Shown here piece after piece: positions 33,593-42,261 of a stretch of DNA of 64,000 nt (positions are counted from its first letter, which is position 1; each line of letters begins with the position of its first letter). Under the pieces are notes generated by a model that saw only the letters and a list, made by a program, of their open reading frames with translations, did no database searches and was not told the origin of the DNA. The position numbers and the translations under genes were made by a program. This stretch comes from Acidimicrobiia bacterium. Its GTDB lineage: Bacteria; Actinomycetota; Acidimicrobiia; Acidimicrobiales; Poriferisodalaceae. The stretch lies in assembly GCA_022820925.1 (NCBI GenBank), contig JAJEEO010000001.1, positions 67,001 through 131,000 of the forward strand, written 5' to 3'.

Positions 33593-34921
33593 TCAGCTCC
33601 ACACTTCGTTGACCTGGGTGCGAAACGCCGCGAACTGCCCCGCCTCGATGGCATTGCGCGCATCACTGACAAGGTCGGCCAGGAAGGCGACGTTGTGCAG
33701 CGTGAGGATGCGCCCTGCGGTGGGCTCGTTGACGCTCATGAGGTGCCGCAGGTAGCCGCGGCTGAAGCGCGCGCCCGGTCGCACCCGGCCGTCGCGGCCT
33801 GTGGGGCGGTCGTCGAGAGGGGTGGAGTCGCGTGCGAAGCGCGCATTGCGGATGTTGATGCGACCGTGCGGCGTGAGCGCCGTGCCGTGGCGGCCGAGCC
33901 GGCTGGGCAGCACGCAGTCGAACATGTCCACGCCTGCAGCGATCGCGTCGACGATCCGTGCGGGATCGCCCACACCCATCAGGTACCGGGGCCGATCTGC
34001 GGGCAGCACCGAAGTCGCCGCAGCCAGCGCGGGGCCCATCTCGGCACGGGACTCCCCCACTGAGAGCCCGCCGATGCCGTACCCGTCGAAGCCGATGCCC
34101 GCAATGGTCTCGGCGCTGCGGCGGCGCAGCTCGGGATCGGCGCCGCCCTGGCAGATGCCGAACAGCGCTTGACCGCCGGCCGGGTCGTTCCGGCGTGCCT
34201 CCGACATGGCTGCAGCGGCCCTGGCTGCCCACAGGTGCGTGCGCTCGGCGGCGGCGCGTACCTCCTGCGGGGGGGCTGGCAGCTCGGGACAGACGTCGAG
34301 CGCCATCTGGATGTCGGCTCCCAGGCGGCGTTGGATGTCGACTGCGTCTTCGGGCGTCATCCGCATCTTGGTGCCGTCGTAGGTCGAGCGGAAGGTGACT
34401 CCCTCGTCGTCGACTTGGGACTTCGCGTCGTGAGCGGCACCCTCGCCGCCTGCACGGCGGCCGGGCTGGTTCGCGCCGCCTGTTCGGCGGCCGGGCTGGT
34501 TCGCGCCGCCTGTTCGGCGTCCGGGCTGGTTCGCGCCGCCTGTTCGGCGGCCGGGCTGGTTCGCGCCGCCTGTTCGGCGGCCGAGCGACATGATCTGGAA
34601 GCCGCCCGAGTCGGTGAGGATGTGACCGTCCCAGCCGGTGAAGCGATGCAAGCCGCCGAGGGACTCCACGACTTCGGTGCCCGGCCGGGCCTGCAGGTGG
34701 TACGTGTTGGCCAGCACCACCTCGAGGCCCAGCTCGTCATAATCAGTGGCATCGAGGTGGATGACCGCACCTCGTGTCCCCACCGGCATGAACACCGGCG
34801 TCTGGAAGGTGCCGCGGGCAGTGGTGACGCAGCCCCGTCGCGCCTGGCCGTCAGCAGCCAGCAGCTCGAAGTCGACCCTGCCAGCCGGCGCCGCTGCGGC
34901 TTCGCCGCCCGCTGCGCTCAC
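33593..34921 (-). CDS. tgt: tRNA-guanine transglycosylase with repeat insert and no zinc cysteines
   Basis: A 442-residue enzyme that inserts preQ1 into GUN-anticodon tRNAs. Catalytic parts are present: GAVIHLDATDYDELG, NTYHLQARPG, LTDSGGFQ (Asp), FGICQGGADPELRRRSAE, YLMGVGDPARIVDAIAAG and FDCVLPSRLGRHGTA (nucleophile Asp). Two features are unusual. After SGGFQIMSL there are about 4.8 in-frame copies of GRRTGGANQP. The region between FARDSTPLDD and RGYLRHL, where the family has CxCxxC, contains no cysteine, although the partner His of TLHN remains. The GTG start overlaps the queA stop (GTGA). Confidence 0.9.
   Translation of the reverse strand: MSAAGGEAAAAPAGRVDFELLAADGQARRGCVTTARGTFQTPVFMPVGTRGAVIHLDATDYDELGLEVVLANTYHLQARPGTEVVESLGGLHRFTGWDGHILTDSGGFQIMSLGRRTGGANQPGRRTGGANQPGRRTGGANQPGRRTGGANQPGRRAGGEGAAHDAKSQVDDEGVTFRSTYDGTKMRMTPEDAVDIQRRLGADIQMALDVCPELPAPPQEVRAAAERTHLWAARAAAAMSEARRNDPAGGQALFGICQGGADPELRRRSAETIAGIGFDGYGIGGLSVGESRAEMGPALAAATSVLPADRPRYLMGVGDPARIVDAIAAGVDMFDCVLPSRLGRHGTALTPHGRINIRNARFARDSTPLDDRPTGRDGRVRPGARFSRGYLRHLMSVNEPTAGRILTLHNVAFLADLVSDARNAIEAGQFAAFRTQVNEVWS
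34444..34586 (-). repeat. 30-bp tandem repeat inside tgt (about 4.8 copies)
   Basis: Units start at 34444, 34474, 34504, 34534 and 34564, with only one to two mismatches between copies. Each keeps the reading frame (10 residues, GRRTGGANQP) and each contains a GCCGCC/GGCGGC inverted pair. Near-identity indicates recent expansion. Confidence 0.95.
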
Positions 34922-36174
34922 GTCGTCTCGCTCTCGCTGCGTGACAGCAGCATCGCGTCGCCGAATGACAGGAAGCGGTACCCGTCGACAAGTGCCCGTT
35001 CGTAGAGGCCGCGCCACCGGGGTCCGATGAATGCATCGATCATCAGCAGCAGCGACGATCGCGGCAGGTGGAAGTTGGTGAGCATCGCATCGACCACCAG
35101 AAACTCGACACCCCGATGCAGGAACAGATCGGTCCATCCGCACACGTCGGCCGAGCTGGACTGCGCCGCCGCAACGGCGGCCGATCCCGACGCAGCCGCG
35201 GGCCTTGTCTGTCGCGCTGCCGATTCGAGTGCTCGCACCGTGGTCGTGCCGACGGCCACGACTCGTTCGGCAGCAGCGCAGGCGTCGAGCGTCGCTGCAG
35301 GCACTCGGTAATGCTCAGCGTGCATCTGGTGCTCGTCGGCGTGGTCGACGGTGACCGGAGAGAACGTCGCTAGGCCGACCGTCAGATCGACGTACGCAAC
35401 GATGACGCCGCTCGAGCGCAGCGCGTCCAGCACACCGTCTGTCAGGTGCAGCCCGGCCGTGGGAGCTGCCGCCGAGCCATCCGAGCGCGCATACACCGTC
35501 TGGTAGCGCGCCGCCACGGCCGATCTGGCGGCGGAGCCGTCGGCGCTGTCGAGTCCCGAGCGCTGAGCGATGGCTCGCCGGGTCACGTCGGGGTCGATGT
35601 ACGGAGGCAGCGGTGCCTCCCCAGCACGGTCGAGCAGCGCAGCCTGCGAGACGCTGTCCAGCGGCACTCCGCCGACGCGAACGCTGACTGCCCGGCGCTG
35701 CTGATCCAGTCGCGGGCCCACGACGACCTCCACCTGCGGGTCGCGCTCGGAGACCAGCACCGTTCCGTCGGCAATCCTGCGGGAAGGCCGAACGAGCGCA
35801 GCCCAGCCAGCGTCGCTGCGCACCGTGGCTGTGCGGGACGCCTCTGACGCGGTGTCGCGGGCGACATCCGCGCCGGTGCCGGTGCGCACCGCGTCTGGCC
35901 CCGACGGTCCGCCTCCGAGCGGTTCCAGCAGCAGTACCTCGGCCGCCCCGCCGGTGTGCTTGCGCAGCGGCAATCGAGCAGGCATCACTCGTGTCTCGTT
36001 CAGCACCAGCACGTCTCCGGTGCCCAGCAGCGACGGCAAATCGACGATGCGCCGGTGCTCGGGCGCACTGCACGGTCCGCGGTCCACCAGCAGCCGGGCC
36101 GAGTCACGTGGCTCCGCAGGCACCTGCGCGATGGCCGCCTGCGGCAGCTCGTAGTCGAATTCATCCATCCGCAT
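34918..36174 (-). CDS. queA: S-adenosylmethionine:tRNA ribosyltransferase-isomerase QueA
   Basis: A 418-residue enzyme forming epoxyqueuosine from preQ1-tRNA and SAM. It has MDEFDYELPQAAIAQVPAEP, VLVLNETRVMPARL, APTAGLHLTDGVLDALR, HAEHYRVP, VVAVGTTTVRALES, LTNFHLPRSSLLLMIDAFIG and YRFLSFGDAML. It is about 70 residues longer than usual because of Ala/Ser/Gly-rich loop inserts (for example near residues 85-115, and the RPAAASGSAAVAAAQSSSAD loop). It lies upstream of tgt in a two-gene queuosine unit. Confidence 0.94.
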   Translation of the reverse strand: MRMDEFDYELPQAAIAQVPAEPRDSARLLVDRGPCSAPEHRRIVDLPSLLGTGDVLVLNETRVMPARLPLRKHTGGAAEVLLLEPLGGGPSGPDAVRTGTGADVARDTASEASRTATVRSDAGWAALVRPSRRIADGTVLVSERDPQVEVVVGPRLDQQRRAVSVRVGGVPLDSVSQAALLDRAGEAPLPPYIDPDVTRRAIAQRSGLDSADGSAARSAVAARYQTVYARSDGSAAAPTAGLHLTDGVLDALRSSGVIVAYVDLTVGLATFSPVTVDHADEHQMHAEHYRVPAATLDACAAAERVVAVGTTTVRALESAARQTRPAAASGSAAVAAAQSSSADVCGWTDLFLHRGVEFLVVDAMLTNFHLPRSSLLLMIDAFIGPRWRGLYERALVDGYRFLSFGDAMLLSRSESETT

Positions 36175-36223
36175 GCGCGCAGCGCTCACGCGTGCTGAGG
36201 TTATGGGCGATCGCGGATCGAGC

Positions 36224-37531
36224 TCACCACGGCGTGTCGTCGGCCGGCGGCTGCTCGCTCGCCGTCGCCGCAGACTCCGCAGACCCGGCAGTCCCTGACT
36301 CGACAGCCGCCGTCGCAGACTCCGCCAGCCCGATGGCCCCTCGCTCGGCAGCCGCCGGCCGGGCGGTCGCCGCTTCGGCGGCCGTTGCTGCGGCTGGGGC
36401 CCCGGGCGCATCGAACAGCGTGATATCCGCGTCGGCGCCCCCGGAGGTTCCCGCGAGCTCCGCGAGCGGCGGCACGTCCACCCCGAGGTGTGCGTAGGCG
36501 GCTGCGGTGGCAATGCGGCCCCGCGGCGTGCGCTGGAGCAGCCCTCGCTGGATCAGGAACGGCTCGTACACGTCCTCGACCGTCTCGGTCTGCTCGCCGA
36601 CGGTGATCGCCAGCGTGGACAGCCCCAGCGGCCGCCCGGCATGGGTGACGGCGAGGGCGTCGAGGATCGCCCGGTCGACCTTGTCGAGGCCGAGTTCATC
36701 GACACCGAAAGCGGCAAGTCCCTCCTGCGCCACTGCCACGTCTACAGCACCGCTGGCGCGCACCTCGGCGAAGTCGCGCACCCGGCGCAGGAGCCGGTTG
36801 GCGATTCGCGGCGTGCCCCGGCTGCGCGACGCAATCTCCGCGGCCCCGTCGGCATCGATGTCCACCCTCAGAATCCCTGCCGCGCGGGTCACGATCGCCG
36901 TGAGATCCTCACTGGAGTAGTAGTCGAGGCGTTCCACCAAGCCGAAGCGGTCGCGCAGCGGTCCCGAGATCAGCCCGGTGCGGGTCGTGGCGCCCACCAA
37001 GGTGAACCGCGGCAGCTCGAACCGGATCGAGCGCGCAGCCGGTCCTTTGCCCAGCACGATGTCGATCGCGAAATCCTCCATGGCGGGATACAGCACTTCT
37101 TCGACCACCTTGGGCAGCCGGTGGATCTCGTCGATGAACAGCACATCGCCGTCGGCCAGGTTGGTGAGGATCGCTGCGAGGTCGCCCGCGCGCTCCACCG
37201 CCGGCCCTGAGGTGAGATGCAGTGCGGCGCCCAGCTCAACGGCGATGATCCCCGCCAGCGTGGTCTTGCCCAGTCCCGGCGGGCCGGCGAACAGCAGGTG
37301 ATCGGGCGACTGGTCCCGGGCCAGTGCGGCTCGCAGCGTGATGGCGACGTGCTCTCGCACTTCCGGCTGCCCGACGAAGTCCTCCAGCGACCGCGGACGC
37401 AGCGACGCCTCGGCATCGCCGTCGTCGCCAGGCGCACGGGCCGGGTCGGTGACTTCGCTGCGACCGCCGCCCGGTTCAGCGGGCGAGTCCACCCGCCGGT
37501 AACCCTCGGTGCGCGCCCCCCCGTTGCTCAT
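36224..37531 (-). CDS. ruvB: Holliday junction branch migration helicase RuvB
   Basis: A 435-residue AAA+ motor. It has [19 protein letters not shown], Walker [10 protein letters not shown] (83-91), Walker [11 protein letters not shown], the sensor region [21 protein letters not shown] and the winged-helix domain with [11 protein letters not shown]-terminal Ala/Glu/Ser-rich tail of about 75 residues ([14 protein letters not shown] and [19 protein letters not shown] type) is not part of the usual protein. The ATG overlaps the ruvA stop. Confidence 0.96.
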   Translation of the reverse strand: MSNGGARTEGYRRVDSPAEPGGGRSEVTDPARAPGDDGDAEASLRPRSLEDFVGQPEVREHVAITLRAALARDQSPDHLLFAGPPGLGKTTLAGIIAVELGAALHLTSGPAVERAGDLAAILTNLADGDVLFIDEIHRLPKVVEEVLYPAMEDFAIDIVLGKGPAARSIRFELPRFTLVGATTRTGLISGPLRDRFGLVERLDYYSSEDLTAIVTRAAGILRVDIDADGAAEIASRSRGTPRIANRLLRRVRDFAEVRASGAVDVAVAQEGLAAFGVDELGLDKVDRAILDALAVTHAGRPLGLSTLAITVGEQTETVEDVYEPFLIQRGLLQRTPRGRIATAAAYAHLGVDVPPLAELAGTSGGADADITLFDAPGAPAAATAAEAATARPAAAERGAIGLAESATAAVESGTAGSAESAATASEQPPADDTPW

Positions 37532-38145
37532 CGCGGACCCAGCTCCTGCAGCGCCACGCGCAGCAGCGCCCCGGTGTCGGCTTCGCCGTTTCGCGCCGCC
37601 TCGACGCTGACAGCGGCCATGGCGTCACGGATCTCCGACGGGCTGAAGCCCATCTGGCCCAGGGCGGCTCGTACTTCGGCAACCGCAGAACCCGCGCCGT
37701 CGCCGGCCGCTGCCGCAGCGCCTACGCCTACGGTCTCGGGCGCACCGAGACGCGACTTCAGGTCCAGCACCATCCGCTTCGAGGTCTTGGCGCCGATGCC
37801 AGGCACCAGCTCCAGCGCGGCGGCGTCGTCGGCGGCCACGGCGCGCCGCAACTCGTCGGGCGGCAGGTGCGAGAGCACCGCAAGCGCCAGCGCGGGACCC
37901 ACACCGTGCGCGCTCAGCAGCGCCTCGAAACAGCGCCGCTCGTCCAGCTCGGCAAATCCGTACAGGTCGGAGCTGTCCTCGCGCACGTGATGGTGCACAT
38001 ACACGAAGCACTCGTCGCCCACCGGTCCGGCGCCGGCCAGCGTGGACGGCGCGACCGTGACGCGGTACCCCACACCGCCAGCCTCGATCAGCAGCTCACC
38101 GCCAGGGTCCTTGTCGAGCAGGCGTCCGCGTACTGAGCCGATCAC
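37528..38145 (-). CDS. ruvA: Holliday junction branch migration protein RuvA
   Basis: A 205-residue tetrameric junction-binding protein. It has [14 protein letters not shown], the OB domain, two helix-hairpin-helix motifs ([36 protein letters not shown]) and a C-terminal RuvB-binding three-helix domain ([20 protein letters not shown]). The GTG start is the third of three tandem near-copies of the start region. Confidence 0.95.
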   Translation of the reverse strand: MIGSVRGRLLDKDPGGELLIEAGGVGYRVTVAPSTLAGAGPVGDECFVYVHHHVREDSSDLYGFAELDERRCFEALLSAHGVGPALALAVLSHLPPDELRRAVAADDAAALELVPGIGAKTSKRMVLDLKSRLGAPETVGVGAAAAAGDGAGSAVAEVRAALGQMGFSPSEIRDAMAAVSVEAARNGEADTGALLRVALQELGPR

Positions 38146-38173
38146 TGTGGGCCGATCATCGTGGGCCGATCAT
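38132..38173 (-). repeat. 14-nt start-codon repeat, three copies, ahead of ruvA
   Basis: Reading toward ruvA, ATGATCGGCCCACG, ATGATCGGCCCACA and GTGATCGGCTCAGT follow each other directly. The first two copies encode five-codon mini-ORFs (MIGPR, MIGPQ). Each stops on a TGA that overlaps the next start codon (ATGA, then GTGA), and the third copy opens ruvA. GGAG lies 10 nt before the first ATG. Confidence 0.85.
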
Positions 38174-38195
38174 CGTGGCGAGTCTCCAGCCGATG

Positions 38196-38765
38196 TCACT
38201 GTGCGCCAGGCGAGGCCGCGGCTGCGCCCGCCACCGGCAGCAGCACGCGCGCCCGGGCGCCGGCCGAAGCGCTGTGCCATGGCGCCTGGGACAGGTGGCA
38301 GAGCGCGACCGCCGCCGCGTCGGCAGCATCGGCCGGCTCTGGCGGCCCCGGCAACGCGAGCAGCTCGGCGACCATGCGCTTCATCTGGTCCTTGTCGGCC
38401 CCGCCCCAACCCGCAACGGCCTGCTTGACCTGGGTCGGTGTGTACTCGGCCACCTCGAGTCCCTCTGCGGCGGCGACCGCCATGGCGAGGCCGGCCACCT
38501 GCGCGACGCCGATCGCCGTGCGCGCGTTGACCTGGAAGAAGACTCGCTCCACGGCCACCACCGAGGGCTGGAACTCGGAGATGAGGGCCTGCAGCTCACG
38601 CAACTGAATTGCGAGGCGCCCCGCTTGCGGCTCCGCCGGATCGGTGCGGATGACGCCCAGCGCGACGGCCTCGGTGCGGGTCCGCTGCGTTCCAGCGCCC
38701 GCGATGTGCTCCAGCACGCCGTAGCCGCAGCGCGACAATCCGGGGTCGATCCCCAATACGAACAT
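38196..38765 (-). CDS. ruvC: Crossover junction endodeoxyribonuclease RuvC
   Basis: A 189-residue Holliday junction resolvase. It has VLGIDPGLSRCGYGV (catalytic Asp7), VVAVERVFFQVNARTAIGVAQ (catalytic Glu), EYTPTQVKQAVAGWGGADKDQM, and the C-terminal acidic pair in EPADAADAAAVALCH. The tail is Ala-rich. The ATG at 38765 fits the family; TACGGT lies 8 nt upstream. It is the first gene of ruvCAB. Confidence 0.95.
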   Translation of the reverse strand: MFVLGIDPGLSRCGYGVLEHIAGAGTQRTRTEAVALGVIRTDPAEPQAGRLAIQLRELQALISEFQPSVVAVERVFFQVNARTAIGVAQVAGLAMAVAAAEGLEVAEYTPTQVKQAVAGWGGADKDQMKRMVAELLALPGPPEPADAADAAAVALCHLSQAPWHSASAGARARVLLPVAGAAAASPGAQ

Positions 38766-38773
38766 CAGTACGA

Positions 38774-38779
38774 ACCGTA
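38774..38779 (-). promoter_or_regulatory. Candidate -10 element (TACGGT) for leaderless ruvC
   Basis: Lies 8 nt upstream of the ruvC ATG; no Shine-Dalgarno is visible. Confidence 0.38.
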
Positions 38780-38856
38780 GCCCTTGGCATCGCCCGAGCC
38801 GAGTATGCGCCGCGCTGCGCCGCCCTGTGAGGACGAGAGCCGCAAGGCACACGAGT

Positions 38857-39645
38857 TCAGCCGGCTATCGCCTCCAACAGCGAGTCGCTGATGTCGAAGT
38901 TGGCGTACACGCCTTGTACGTCGTCGTGATCGTCGAGCGCGTCGAGCACTGCCATGACCTGCTTGGCCTCCGAGGCGCTGGTGAGCTCGATGAGGTTCTG
39001 CGGCGCGTAGGTGAGGTCGGCCGAGGTCACCGCGATGCCCGCCGCGGTGATGGCCTCACGCACCGCCATGGTGTCGCCGGCGGCGGCGGTGACCCGCCAG
39101 GTGTCGCCCTCGCGTTCGACGTCCTCGGCGCCTGCGTCGAGCGCCACCAAGATCAGATCGTCCTCGTCGGGCACCGTGCCTTCAGCCGCAGACCCGTCAG
39201 GCTCGGGCGCCACGGCAGGCACCACCACCACGCCCTTGCGCTCGAATTGCCACGCCACCGCGCCCGGCTCAGCCAGCGAGCCGCCGGCACGGGTGAACAG
39301 GCTGCGGATCTCCGAGCCGGTGCGGTTGCGGTTGTCGGTGAGCACGTCCACGAACATGGCCACACCGCCAGGTGCGTAGCCCTCGTAGGTGACCTGCTCG
39401 TACGACACACCCTCGAGTTCGCCGGTGCCCCGCTTGATCGCCCGTTCGATCGTGTCGAGCGGCACCGAGTTGTCGCGGGCCTTCTGGTACATGGTGCGCA
39501 GCGTGGCGTTGGCTTCGAGGTCGCCGCCCCCTTCACGGGCCGCGACCTCGACCTGGCGGATCAGCTTGGCGAACAGCTTCCCGCGCGCCTTGTCGGCAGC
39601 GCCCTTGCGGTGCTTGATGGTCGCCCACTTGGAATGACCAGACAC
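38857..39645 (-). CDS. yebC: YebC/PmpR family transcriptional regulator
   Basis: A 262-residue protein with MSGHSKWATIKHRKGAADKARGKLF-type start (read in two parts: SGHSKWATIKHRKG, ADKARGKLFAKLIRQ), NATLRTMYQKARDNSVPLDTIERA-type segment and YEGYAPGGVAMFVDVLTDNR. Members bind DNA or act on translation of proline-rich stretches; the exact role here is open. The GTG start is preceded by GGGAGGGGG. It is adjacent to ruvC, as in most bacteria. Confidence 0.94.
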   Translation of the reverse strand: MSGHSKWATIKHRKGAADKARGKLFAKLIRQVEVAAREGGGDLEANATLRTMYQKARDNSVPLDTIERAIKRGTGELEGVSYEQVTYEGYAPGGVAMFVDVLTDNRNRTGSEIRSLFTRAGGSLAEPGAVAWQFERKGVVVVPAVAPEPDGSAAEGTVPDEDDLILVALDAGAEDVEREGDTWRVTAAAGDTMAVREAITAAGIAVTSADLTYAPQNLIELTSASEAKQVMAVLDALDDHDDVQGVYANFDISDSLLEAIAG

Positions 39646-39703
39646 AAGCCCCCTCCCTCATGCAACTCGACGAGCCATCGGACAGTCTGCCCGATGTGCT
39701 GGA

Positions 39704-40345
39704 TCAGCCGGTATGGCCCGAAGCGACCATGTCGAGGAACATGCGGTGAATGCGATCGTCGGCGGTCAGCTCGGGATGGAAGCTCGACACCAGGATCGGG
39801 CCCGAACGGCACAGCACCGGCACTGAATTGGGGCCGACGCCGGTCGGCGGGTTCGAGGCCGGCGCGACCTCGGCAAGCACTTCGACGTTGTCGCCGGTTC
39901 GCTCCACCCACGGGGCCCGGATGAACACGGCGTGGAAGGGATCGTCGAGGCCCCCATCGTCGAGGCTCGAGTCGGCGTCCATGCCGAGAACGATGTCGAG
40001 GTCGGCCTCGAAGCTGGCAACTTGACGGCCGAACGCGTTGCGCCGCACCGATATGTCGATTGCGCTGAAAAAGCGCTGGTCTTCCCGGCCGTCGAGCACT
40101 TCAGCGGCCAGCAAGATCATGCCGGCACACGTGCCGAACGCCGGCATGCCGTCGGCGAGACGCGCGGCCAGCGGCTCGAACAGCCCGCTCGTGCCGAGCA
40201 GGTGCGACATGGTGGTCGACTCGCCGCCGGGAATCACCACGGCGCCGACTCCCTCGAGATCGGACGGCACGCGCACCTCGATCGCGCGTGCGCCCAGTCG
40301 TCGCACTGCCGCAACGTGCTCGGCGGCGGCGCCTTGCAGCGCCAC
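39704..40345 (-). CDS. pdxT: Pyridoxal 5'-phosphate synthase glutaminase subunit PdxT
   Basis: Class I glutaminase that feeds ammonia to PdxS. It has [24 protein letters not shown], the nucleophile loop [36 protein letters not shown] and [14 protein letters not shown]. The GTG at 40345 is the first standard start, but it cuts the first beta strand. The frame continues upstream as [11 protein letters not shown], matching the family, with a CTG at 40363 in the position of the usual ATG. A non-standard CTG start is therefore possible. Confidence 0.92.
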   Translation of the reverse strand: MALQGAAAEHVAAVRRLGARAIEVRVPSDLEGVGAVVIPGGESTTMSHLLGTSGLFEPLAARLADGMPAFGTCAGMILLAAEVLDGREDQRFFSAIDISVRRNAFGRQVASFEADLDIVLGMDADSSLDDGGLDDPFHAVFIRAPWVERTGDNVEVLAEVAPASNPPTGVGPNSVPVLCRSGPILVSSFHPELTADDRIHRMFLDMVASGHTG

Positions 40346-40402
40346 GACGCCGACGAGAGGCAGCCGCGCCCCGGCGTCGGGGGCCCCAGGACTGCTCAGC
40401 GT

Positions 40403-41350
40403 CTACCAGCCGCGGTCGGCGAGCTTGGTCTCGAGGCCTTCCATCTCGAGGCCCGGCATGGCGCTGCCGAGACCCCGGCTCACCTTGGCCACCACCGACG
40501 GATCGCGGTAGTGCGTGGTGGCCTCGACGATCGCCTCGGCCCTCGGCCCGGGGTCTTCGCTCTTGAAGATGCCCGACCCCACGAACACAGCCTCCGCACC
40601 CAGCTGCATCACCAGCGACGCGTCGGCCGGCGTCGCAATGCCGCCGGCGCAGAACAGGGGCACCGGCAGGCGGCCGGTCTCGGCGATCTCCTGCACCAAG
40701 CCGAGCGGCGACTGCAGCTGCTTCGCCCAGTCGAACAGCTCCGCGGCATCGGCCTGGGTGATCTTGCGGATGTCGCCGGTGATGGCACGCAGGTGGCGGA
40801 CAGCCTCCACGATGTTGCCGGTGCCGGCCTCGCCCTTGGAGCGGATCATGCAGGCACCCTCGGAGATGCGCCGCAGCGCCTCGCCCAAGTTGGTGGCTCC
40901 GCACACGAATGGCACCGTGAACGCCCACTTGTCGATGTGATGCGCCTCGTCCGCGGGAGTCAGCACCTCGGATTCGTCGATGTAGTCGACGTCGAGGGCC
41001 TCGAGAATCTGCGCCTCGCCGAAGTGGCCGATGCGGGCCTTGGCCATGACCGGGATCGTCACGGCTGCCTGGATGCCCTCGATCATCGCGGGGTCGCTCA
41101 TGCGTGCCACGCCGCCGTCTCGGCGGATGTCGGCCGGCACGCGCTCGAGCGCCATGACGGCGACCGCCCCGGCATCCTCGGCGATCTTGGCCTGCTCGGG
41201 CGTGACGACATCCATGATGACGCCGCCCCGGAGCATGTCGGCAAGCCCGCGCTTGACCCGCACCGTGCCGACCAGTTGGGTCGCTGCCTGCTGCGGATCG
41301 GAAGGTGTCGAGGCGCCGGATTGGGCTGTGCTCGTCGGCCCTGAGTTCAT
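40403..41350 (-). CDS. pdxS: Pyridoxal 5'-phosphate synthase PdxS
   Basis: A 315-residue TIM-barrel synthase making PLP from ribose 5-phosphate, glyceraldehyde 3-phosphate and ammonia. It has [55 protein letters not shown] (catalytic Lys), [19 protein letters not shown] (second Lys) and [19 protein letters not shown]. The ATG at 41350 is chosen over an upstream frame because TACACT lies 6 nt before it. It is followed by pdxT. Confidence 0.96.
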   Translation of the reverse strand: MNSGPTSTAQSGASTPSDPQQAATQLVGTVRVKRGLADMLRGGVIMDVVTPEQAKIAEDAGAVAVMALERVPADIRRDGGVARMSDPAMIEGIQAAVTIPVMAKARIGHFGEAQILEALDVDYIDESEVLTPADEAHHIDKWAFTVPFVCGATNLGEALRRISEGACMIRSKGEAGTGNIVEAVRHLRAITGDIRKITQADAAELFDWAKQLQSPLGLVQEIAETGRLPVPLFCAGGIATPADASLVMQLGAEAVFVGSGIFKSEDPGPRAEAIVEATTHYRDPSVVAKVSRGLGSAMPGLEMEGLETKLADRGW

Positions 41351-41356
41351 GGGCTC

Positions 41357-41362
41357 AGTGTA
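41357..41362 (-). promoter_or_regulatory. Candidate -10 element (TACACT) for leaderless pdxS
   Basis: Lies 6 nt upstream of the pdxS ATG and would place the 5' end of the transcript at the start codon. Confidence 0.42.
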
Positions 41363-41408
41363 TGAGTTCGGTAGCGAGAGCGGCCCGAGTGCGGCCCTCA
41401 AGCTGCCC

Positions 41409-42224
41409 TCAGAATTCCCTCAGGACGGCGATCCTCGTCTCGAGATCAGCCCGGTAGTCGGGCAGCTCGTCGGGATGGCTGGCCTCGGCCGCGCGCGGAT
41501 CGGCCAACCACAGGGGCCAGGTCACCTTCGGCGCGGGAGTGCTCACCCCCACCCCAGACATGCTCTCGAGCGCATCGGCGAGGCCCGGCGGGTAGCGAGT
41601 CAGCTTCACGGCCTCCGCATCGTCATCGAAGTCGCTGCCGGTGCTGGCCTCTCGTTCGGTGCGGACATGCACCAGCGGCCACAGCGATCGCCACATCAGC
41701 GCCGGCAATCCCACCGTGGTCACCGCGGTGGTCAGGTAGGCGACTCGGCCATCGCGGACCTGGGTCAGCAGCCGCGCGACGACGGCCTCAAGCTCGATGC
41801 GGCCCAGCTCGCCGAGCAGCCCCCGGGTCACCACCACCGTCGTGCGCTCCGGGCGCCGGCCGAAGGCTGCCGCGTTCGCAGCCGCCGCGGGGTGGACGAT
41901 GACGGTCGGCCGCTCCACGCCGACGAGCAGGCAGATGCCCTCGATGACGTTCGCCAGGCGGGGCTCGTCGGCGGCCTCGCACTCCTGGGAACCTGCGGGC
42001 ACCATCGCTGAGCGCAGGCGGCGCTCGCCGACACCCAGCCAGAACGCGGCGAGCCCGCATGCCGCAACAAGCGCTATCGGCATGGCCCACCAGCCCAGCG
42101 ACGTGAACAGGGCGCAGATCAGGCCCGCGATCGCACCGGCGGCGAGATGGACAGCCCACAGCTCGGCAACCAGCTTGTCGGCTCGACTGCGGTAGATGGC
42201 GAACAGCGGGTCCACCCGCAGCAT
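41409..42224 (-). CDS. M48 (HtpX)-like membrane protein lacking the HExxH motif
   Basis: A 271-residue protein. Two N-terminal membrane helices ([38 protein letters not shown]) precede a cytosolic part that follows M48 peptidases: [18 protein letters not shown], then [20 protein letters not shown] and [21 protein letters not shown]. In active members the last segment is ELEAVLAHELSHI; here HELSH is replaced by RLLTQ, so both zinc histidines and the Glu are gone. The C-terminus is Pro/Asp-rich. It is presumably a non-catalytic relative. It sits between pdxS and the PimA-like gene. Confidence 0.8.
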   Translation of the reverse strand: MLRVDPLFAIYRSRADKLVAELWAVHLAAGAIAGLICALFTSLGWWAMPIALVAACGLAAFWLGVGERRLRSAMVPAGSQECEAADEPRLANVIEGICLLVGVERPTVIVHPAAAANAAAFGRRPERTTVVVTRGLLGELGRIELEAVVARLLTQVRDGRVAYLTTAVTTVGLPALMWRSLWPLVHVRTEREASTGSDFDDDAEAVKLTRYPPGLADALESMSGVGVSTPAPKVTWPLWLADPRAAEASHPDELPDYRADLETRIAVLREF

Positions 42225-42261
42225 TCAACCGCCCCTCACCTCAACTGGCACCCGTGAGCAG

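Noticed and set aside
34444..34586. Possible CRISPR array
   Set aside because: Repeats are directly adjacent without spacers, are a multiple of three and lie in frame inside tgt.
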